A DNA stretch of 36,780 bases from an uncultured Caulobacterales bacterium (GTDB lineage: Bacteria; Pseudomonadota; Alphaproteobacteria; Caulobacterales; Caulobacteraceae), in assembly GCA_903858685.1 (NCBI GenBank), contig CAIOJR010000087.1:1-36780 (forward strand), read 5' to 3'. Shown here piece by piece: positions 32,566-36,780 of this stretch; within the stretch, counting starts at the first letter, position 1, and every line of letters begins with the position of its first letter. The translations under genes were made by a program, and so were the position numbers. The notes beneath the pieces are model-generated. The model was not told the DNA's origin and did no database searches. It saw only the letters and a program-made list of their open reading frames with translations.

Positions 32566-32594
32566 GCGTTAGCATGGGTTGGGCGGCGATCCAA
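32566..32594 (-). promoter_or_regulatory. Possible tRNA promoter
   Basis: On the minus strand TTGGAT (32594 to 32589), a 17-base spacer and TAACGC (32571 to 32566) lie 19 bases before the tRNA 5' end. The -10 match is weak, so this is only a candidate. Confidence 0.35.
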
Positions 32595-32700
32595 GTCATC
32601 TGGCGTGACGGCGCCATGCGTGGGGCGGCCCCAATGTTCAGCTTCAGTTCAGGTGGGTTTGGCGCATGATGCGTCGCATGATCTGATGAGGAGACGCGCC

Positions 32701-33444
32701 ATGATCCATCGTTTATTTGACACCCGCCTTGCGGCGTCGGTGTTGGCCGCCGGTTTTGCCGCAAGTCTGGCCCTGGGCCACGCCGAGGCGGCGAACGCAG
32801 CGGAGTCTGGGGCGGCCATGTTCCAGTTGACGGCGGAGGGGCAGGTGGAGCTGGCGCCGGATATGGCCAGTGTGCAGTTGGGCGTGGTCGCGCGCGGCGG
32901 TACAGCGGCGCAGGCCATGGCGCTGAACCGGGTTCGGATGGCCGCGGTCGTGGCGGCGCTGAAGGCTGCGGGACTGGGGGCGCGCGACATCCAGACCTCG
33001 GGACTGAGCCTGACCGCGCAGTATGAATATCCGCAGAACCAGCCGGCCAGACTGATCGGCTATGAGGCGAGCAATCGGGTCAACGCCACGGTGCGCGATA
33101 TTGGTCGGGTGGGGGCGGTGGTCGACGCAGTGACCGCGGCGGGCGCCAATCAGATCTCGGGCGTCAGCTTTGATATTGCTGACCGTCACAAGGCTGAGGA
33201 CGATGCGCGTCGCGCCGCCGTTCAGGCCCTGTCGGACAAGGCCGCGCTCTATGCTCAGGCCACGGGCCTGCATGAGGCCAGGCTCGTCAGCCTATCCGAG
33301 GGCGATGCGGTCGACATCGCGCCGCCGCCCCGGATGATGGCCATGGCGCGGATGGCCGCGCCTGCGGCGCCGCCTACCGATGTCGAGCCGGGCGAGCTTC
33401 GCGTGAGGATCACCATCAGCGGCGTCTATCAGCTGACACGATGA
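32701..33444 (+). CDS. SIMPL (DUF541) domain periplasmic protein
   Basis: A 247-residue exported protein. The signal peptide MIHRLFDTRLAASVLAAGFA continues to a likely cleavage after AEAANA. The mature domain has FQLTAEGQVELAPDMASVQLGV, ARDIQTSGLSLTAQYEYPQN and YEASNRVNATVRD, and near the C-terminus VRITISGVYQL, typical of the SIMPL/oxidative-stress-defence (YggE-like) family. GAGGAGA about 8 bases before the ATG supports the start; an in-frame ATG 96 bases earlier would destroy the signal peptide. It precedes lgt by 99 bases on the same strand; its precise role is unknown. Confidence 0.9.
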   Translation: MIHRLFDTRLAASVLAAGFAASLALGHAEAANAAESGAAMFQLTAEGQVELAPDMASVQLGVVARGGTAAQAMALNRVRMAAVVAALKAAGLGARDIQTSGLSLTAQYEYPQNQPARLIGYEASNRVNATVRDIGRVGAVVDAVTAAGANQISGVSFDIADRHKAEDDARRAAVQALSDKAALYAQATGLHEARLVSLSEGDAVDIAPPPRMMAMARMAAPAAPPTDVEPGELRVRITISGVYQLTR

Positions 33445-33543
33445 CAGGCTATGACGGGGCTGGCCTGGGGGCCGGGACGCGCAATTGCATCCCGTCCGCC
33501 AGGCGATAAAGTCCCAGCTTTTCCGACGCGCGGAGCCGAGTGC

Positions 33544-34410
33544 TTGCCCTTTCCAGACTTCAATCCCATCGCCTTGGCGATTCCCACGCCGTGGTTTGTG
33601 ATTCCGATCCGCTGGTATGCGCTCGGCTATATATTCGGCATCCTGTTCGGCTGGCGCTATGCGGTGGCCCTGACCCGCAATTCGCGCATCTGGGGGCCCG
33701 GCGGGGCTGCGCCCATCAGTGCGCCGCAGATTGACGATCTGATCCTGTGGGTGACGCTGGGCATTATCGGCGGGGGTCGGCTGGGCTATATCGTCTTCTA
33801 TTCCACCGCCACCCTCTGGACCAATCCGCTGCAGATCTTCCGGACCTGGGAGGGCGGCATGTCCTTCCATGGCGGGTTGATCGGGGTGTCCATTGCGGTG
33901 ATCGGCTTTGCATTGCGCCATCGGATCAGCCTGCTGCGGCTAGGGGATTTTGTCGCGCCCTGCGCGCCGGTCGGGCTTGGACTGGTGCGGGTCGCCAATT
34001 TTGTCAATGGCGAGCTCTGGGGCCGCCCGACCAGCTTGCCCTGGGGCATTGTGTTCCCAAATGCGGGCCTTTTGCCGCGCCATCCGAGCCAGCTTTATGA
34101 GGCGGCTCTGGAGGGCCTGGTCCTGTTCGCCATCATCCGGCTGTGCACCCATGGCCTGAAGCTGCTGAACCGTCCAGGCGCAGTCGCCGCAACCTTCCTG
34201 ACCTTTTACGGCCTCTTCCGGTTTGCGGTCGAGCATGTGCGCGAGCCTGACGCCGGCATGCCGGACTTTCCCCTGGGGCTGAGCATGGGCATGATCCTGA
34301 GCCTGCCCATGATCCTTGTCGGGCTTGGGCTGCTGGCCTATGCGCTGAGCCGTCCGCCAGTGGCGGCGCCTGCGCCCGAGGCCGTGGACGCCGCCGCCGT
34401 CGATCCCTGA
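33544..34410 (+). CDS. lgt: Prolipoprotein diacylglyceryl transferase
   Basis: Transfers diacylglycerol from phosphatidylglycerol to the lipobox cysteine of lipoprotein precursors in the inner membrane; 288 residues with about seven membrane segments. Signatures: GGGRLGYIVF (76-85), H109 in SFHGGLIG, and the phospholipid-binding R149-ANFVNGELWGRP segment. The TTG at 33544 gives the family N-terminus (PFPDFNPIALAIP) and has GGAG 8 bases upstream; an ATG at 33451 would add 31 unconserved residues. midA starts one base after the stop. Confidence 0.95.
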   Translation: MPFPDFNPIALAIPTPWFVIPIRWYALGYIFGILFGWRYAVALTRNSRIWGPGGAAPISAPQIDDLILWVTLGIIGGGRLGYIVFYSTATLWTNPLQIFRTWEGGMSFHGGLIGVSIAVIGFALRHRISLLRLGDFVAPCAPVGLGLVRVANFVNGELWGRPTSLPWGIVFPNAGLLPRHPSQLYEAALEGLVLFAIIRLCTHGLKLLNRPGAVAATFLTFYGLFRFAVEHVREPDAGMPDFPLGLSMGMILSLPMILVGLGLLAYALSRPPVAAPAPEAVDAAAVDP

Positions 34411-34411
34411 A

Positions 34412-35506
34412 GTGGACGGATCGCGAAACCGGTTGAAACAGCGCCTGATCGACCTGATCACGGTCGAGGGGCCGTTGAGCGTGGCGCAATATATGACCCT
34501 GTGTCTGCACGACCCGACGGACGGCTATTACGCCGCCCATGCGGCTCTGGGTGCAACGGGCGATTTCATCACCGCGCCGGAAGTCTCCCAGATGTTTGGC
34601 GAGATGATCGGACTGTGGGCGGCCAGTCTGTGGCTGCAGATGGGGCGACCCCAGCCGGTTCGGCTGGTGGAGATGGGGCCGGGGACGGGCGCTTTGATGA
34701 GCGATCTGCTGCGCGCTGGCCGCGCGGTCCCAGGCTTTGTGGAGGCGGTGGATCTTTGGCTGGTGGAGCCGAGCGCTCCGTTGCGCGCCCTGCAGGCTGA
34801 GCGGCTTGACAGCGCAGCGCCGAGATTTGTCGACCGGCTGGAGGATGTGGCGGGCGGCGCCCCGATCATCCTTGTGGCGAATGAGGTGCTGGACTGCCTG
34901 CCTGTTCGCCAGTTTGTACATCACAGCGGCGCCTGGCTCGAACAGCGCATCGGGCTGGGCGCGGATGGCGAACTCGCCTTTGGACTGGCGCCAGCGCCGA
35001 ACGGTCTTGCAGCGCCGGACCATCCGCCAGAAGGCGCAGTGCTGGAAGTTTCCAGCGCTCAGCAGGCCCTGGGTCAGATGATCGGCGAACGCATAGCGGC
35101 GCAGGGCGGGGCGGCCTTGCTGGTCGATTACGGACGCGGCGAACCGGGTTATGGCGATACGTTTCAGGCCGTGTCCGGTCATGCCAGGGTTGATCCTCTG
35201 GCGGAGCCGGGTCTGGCGGATCTGACGGTGCACGCCGATTTTCCGTCTGTCGCTGCGGCGGCCCGGGCGACCGGCGCCCAGGTTGCCGGCGTCGTCAGCC
35301 AGGGCGCTTTTCTCATGGCCCTTGGCCTGGCCGAGCGAGCAAGGGCCTTGCAAGCCGCTCAGCCCGACGCCGCCTCCCTGATCGCCCGCCAGATGGCGCG
35401 GCTGGTGGATGAGGATCAGATGGGACGCCTGTTCAAGGTGCTGTCGGTCCATAGTCCCGGCCTGTCGCCGCCCGGATTCGCCCCTCCCTTGGGAGAGATG
35501 TCATGA
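34412..35506 (+). CDS. SAM-dependent methyltransferase, MidA/NDUFAF7 family
   Basis: A 364-residue protein of the DUF185/Methyltransf_28 family. The family hallmark GDFITAPEVSQMFGE is at 50-64 and the SAM motif VEMGPGTGALM at 86-96, with LLVDYGRGEPGYGDTFQAV in the C-terminal half. The mitochondrial homologue NDUFAF7 methylates an arginine of a complex I subunit; the bacterial substrate is not established. The GTG start at 34412 comes one base after the lgt stop, and the stop overlaps the pgeF ATG, so the three genes form a coupled set seen widely in alphaproteobacteria. Confidence 0.92.
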   Translation: MDGSRNRLKQRLIDLITVEGPLSVAQYMTLCLHDPTDGYYAAHAALGATGDFITAPEVSQMFGEMIGLWAASLWLQMGRPQPVRLVEMGPGTGALMSDLLRAGRAVPGFVEAVDLWLVEPSAPLRALQAERLDSAAPRFVDRLEDVAGGAPIILVANEVLDCLPVRQFVHHSGAWLEQRIGLGADGELAFGLAPAPNGLAAPDHPPEGAVLEVSSAQQALGQMIGERIAAQGGAALLVDYGRGEPGYGDTFQAVSGHARVDPLAEPGLADLTVHADFPSVAAAARATGAQVAGVVSQGAFLMALGLAERARALQAAQPDAASLIARQMARLVDEDQMGRLFKVLSVHSPGLSPPGFAPPLGEMS

Positions 35507-36279
35507 CGCCTTCGCCCCCCTGTGTCACCGATCCGCGCCTTGCCGCGCTGAGCGGAGTGCGGCACGCCTTTTTCACGCGCGAGGGCGGTGTCTCGACGGG
35601 CGTCTATGACAGCCTCAATGTGGGGCGCGGGTCGCATGATGATCCGAAGGCGGTGGAAGAGAACCGCCGCCGCGCCGCCAGCCTGTTCGGTCTGGAGGCG
35701 GATGCGCTTCTGACCTGCCATCAGGTTCATTCCGCGCTTGTGGTCAGTGCGGACGCCGCCTTCGGCCAGACGCGACCTGCGGCGGACGGGGTGGTTGTCG
35801 CGAGGCCGGGATTGATCTGCGGCGCCCTGTCGGCTGACTGTGCGCCGATCCTGCTGGCTGACGCCGAGGCCAGGATTGTCGCCGCCGCCCATGCCGGCTG
35901 GAAGGGCGCGCTGGACGGCATGGCTGAGTCGGTGGTGGAGGCGATGATCGCGCGCGGCGCACGACGGGAGCGGATCGTGGCCGCCGTCGGCCCCTGTATC
36001 GCACAGGCCTCCTATGAGGTGGGTCTTGAATATCTGGATCGGTTCGAAGCGGGCGATCCGGGCGCGTCGCGGTGGTTTGCGCCGGGCGCTCATGCGCAAA
36101 AACGGCAGTTCGATCTACCCGGCTACGTAATCTCTCGTCTGGACCGCGCGGGCGTCGCCGATGCTCAGTGGATCGGCTGCGACACCTGCGCCGATGAGCG
36201 GTTTTTCTCGAATCGGCGGGCCTTTCACCGGCAGGAGGGCGACTATGGACGCCTCTTGTCGGCGATTGTGCTTGTCTGA
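35503..36279 (+). CDS. pgeF: Purine nucleoside phosphorylase/multicopper-like YfiH (PgeF, laccase-domain) family
   Basis: A 258-residue protein of the YfiH/DUF152 family. The metal-binding residues are present: H73 and H76 in CHQVHS, C113 in SADCAPILL, and H130 in HAGWKG. Members act as purine nucleosidase/phosphorylases and, as PgeF, proofread the cell-wall precursor by removing wrong UDP-MurNAc-L-Ser in E. coli. It overlaps midA by 4 bases. Its link to peptidoglycan is in keeping with the amgK-murU genes elsewhere in the window. Confidence 0.9.
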   Translation: MTPSPPCVTDPRLAALSGVRHAFFTREGGVSTGVYDSLNVGRGSHDDPKAVEENRRRAASLFGLEADALLTCHQVHSALVVSADAAFGQTRPAADGVVVARPGLICGALSADCAPILLADAEARIVAAAHAGWKGALDGMAESVVEAMIARGARRERIVAAVGPCIAQASYEVGLEYLDRFEAGDPGASRWFAPGAHAQKRQFDLPGYVISRLDRAGVADAQWIGCDTCADERFFSNRRAFHRQEGDYGRLLSAIVLV

Positions 36280-36350
36280 TCTTTGCCCAGCGTCCTAAGA
36301 GGTCGCGCAAGATCGCAGTTGCGACTCATGAAATCGGGGAAGATGTGGCC

Positions 36351-36780
36351 ATGAAGCTTTTGGCGGGCAACTCCAATGCAACCCTGGCCGCAGCCGTGGG
36401 CGACTATCTCGACACCCCGTTGACCCGCGCCCAGGTGCGCCGCTTCGCCGATATGGAAGTGTTCGTCACGATTGACGAAAATGTACGTGGCGAAGATGTG
36501 TTCGTGATCCAGTCCACAGCCTATCCGGCCAACGACAATCTGATGGAGCTCCTGATCTGCATCGACGCTCTGGCCCGCGCTTCGGCGCGCCGGATCACGG
36601 CGGTGATGCCCTATTTTGGATATGCCCGCCAGGACCGCAAGACTGGCGGCCGAACGCCCATCTCGGCCAAGCTGGTGGCTAATCTGATTGTGCGCGCAGG
36701 TGCGCACCGGGTCCTGACCATGGATTTGCACGCGGGCCAGATTCAGGGCTTCTTTGATATTCCCACCGACAATCTGGTCG
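36351..36780 (+). CDS. prs: Ribose-phosphate pyrophosphokinase (partial, N-terminal 143 residues)
   Basis: Makes PRPP from ribose-5-phosphate and ATP, the precursor of histidine, purines, pyrimidines and NAD. Only the first 143 codons are in the window. [19 protein letters not shown] is the family N-terminus, [13 protein letters not shown] (85-97) the ATP-binding segment, and [13 protein letters not shown] (123-135) the metal-linked motif with the essential His. GGGGAAG is 7-13 bases before the ATG at 36351. An ATG at 36328 is out of frame. It follows pgeF by 71 bases. Confidence 0.97.
   Translation, partial: MKLLAGNSNATLAAAVGDYLDTPLTRAQVRRFADMEVFVTIDENVRGEDVFVIQSTAYPANDNLMELLICIDALARASARRITAVMPYFGYARQDRKTGGRTPISAKLVANLIVRAGAHRVLTMDLHAGQIQGFFDIPTDNLV

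Overview
The window looks like a chromosomal segment of a GC-rich, flagellated alphaproteobacterium of the Caulobacterales/Maricaulales type (inference). The grounds are a Caulobacter-like flagellin behind a sigma-54/IHF promoter, an alpha-type histidyl-tRNA synthetase, adjacent hisS-hisZ-hisG, an alpha-type AddAB pair, a tsaE-amgK-murU-addB-addA operon, a Flp/PilA-type pilin, and a DUF4908-like secreted protein. I see no insertion sequence, integrase, CRISPR array, phage gene or broken gene. Coding density is very high and many genes overlap by 4 bases.

Region 1 (1-3632, minus strand): the N-terminal ~230 codons of a flagellin cut by the window edge, its regulatory region, a LuxR-type regulator, and a gtrA plus UDP-galactopyranose-mutase-like flavoprotein pair. 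Region 2 (3830-10971, plus): an apparent seven-gene polycistron. It starts with hisS-hisZ-hisG and runs without a gap into a membrane glycosyltransferase (GT-C), a dolichol-phosphate-mannose-synthase-like GT2, a SAM methyltransferase and a second GtrA flippase-like protein. A large GT-C/STT3-like membrane protein (10941-12818, minus) converges on it with overlapping 3' ends. Together these suggest lipid-linked sugar synthesis, flipping and transfer to a surface glycan or protein.

Region 3 (12893-15474): pgi (minus), a divergent unknown 155-residue protein, and trxA. Region 4 (15553-24445, minus): tsaE-amgK-murU-addB-addA with every junction overlapping; it joins tRNA t6A modification, cell-wall MurNAc recycling and double-strand-break repair. 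Region 5 (24578-26155, plus): a ferredoxin reductase and an adrenodoxin-type [2Fe-2S] ferredoxin, with a palindrome inside the predicted promoter.

Region 6 (26207-30716, minus): a secreted DUF4908-like protein, phaB and phaA (acetoacetyl-CoA reductase and thiolase; polyhydroxybutyrate precursors), then an aldehyde dehydrogenase with a terminator. Region 7 (31054-36780): rpmB with a strong terminator, a class I glutamine amidotransferase-like protein, a lone Flp pilin gene of 55 codons, a CAU-anticodon tRNA on the minus strand, a SIMPL-domain periplasmic protein, the coupled lgt-midA-pgeF set, and the start of prs, cut by the window end.

The observations I rate highest are the fusion of a histidine operon to a glycan operon, a long HisG with a PII-like tail coexisting with HisZ, the flagellin promoter and leader architecture, and several small regulatory palindromes and RNA hairpins.
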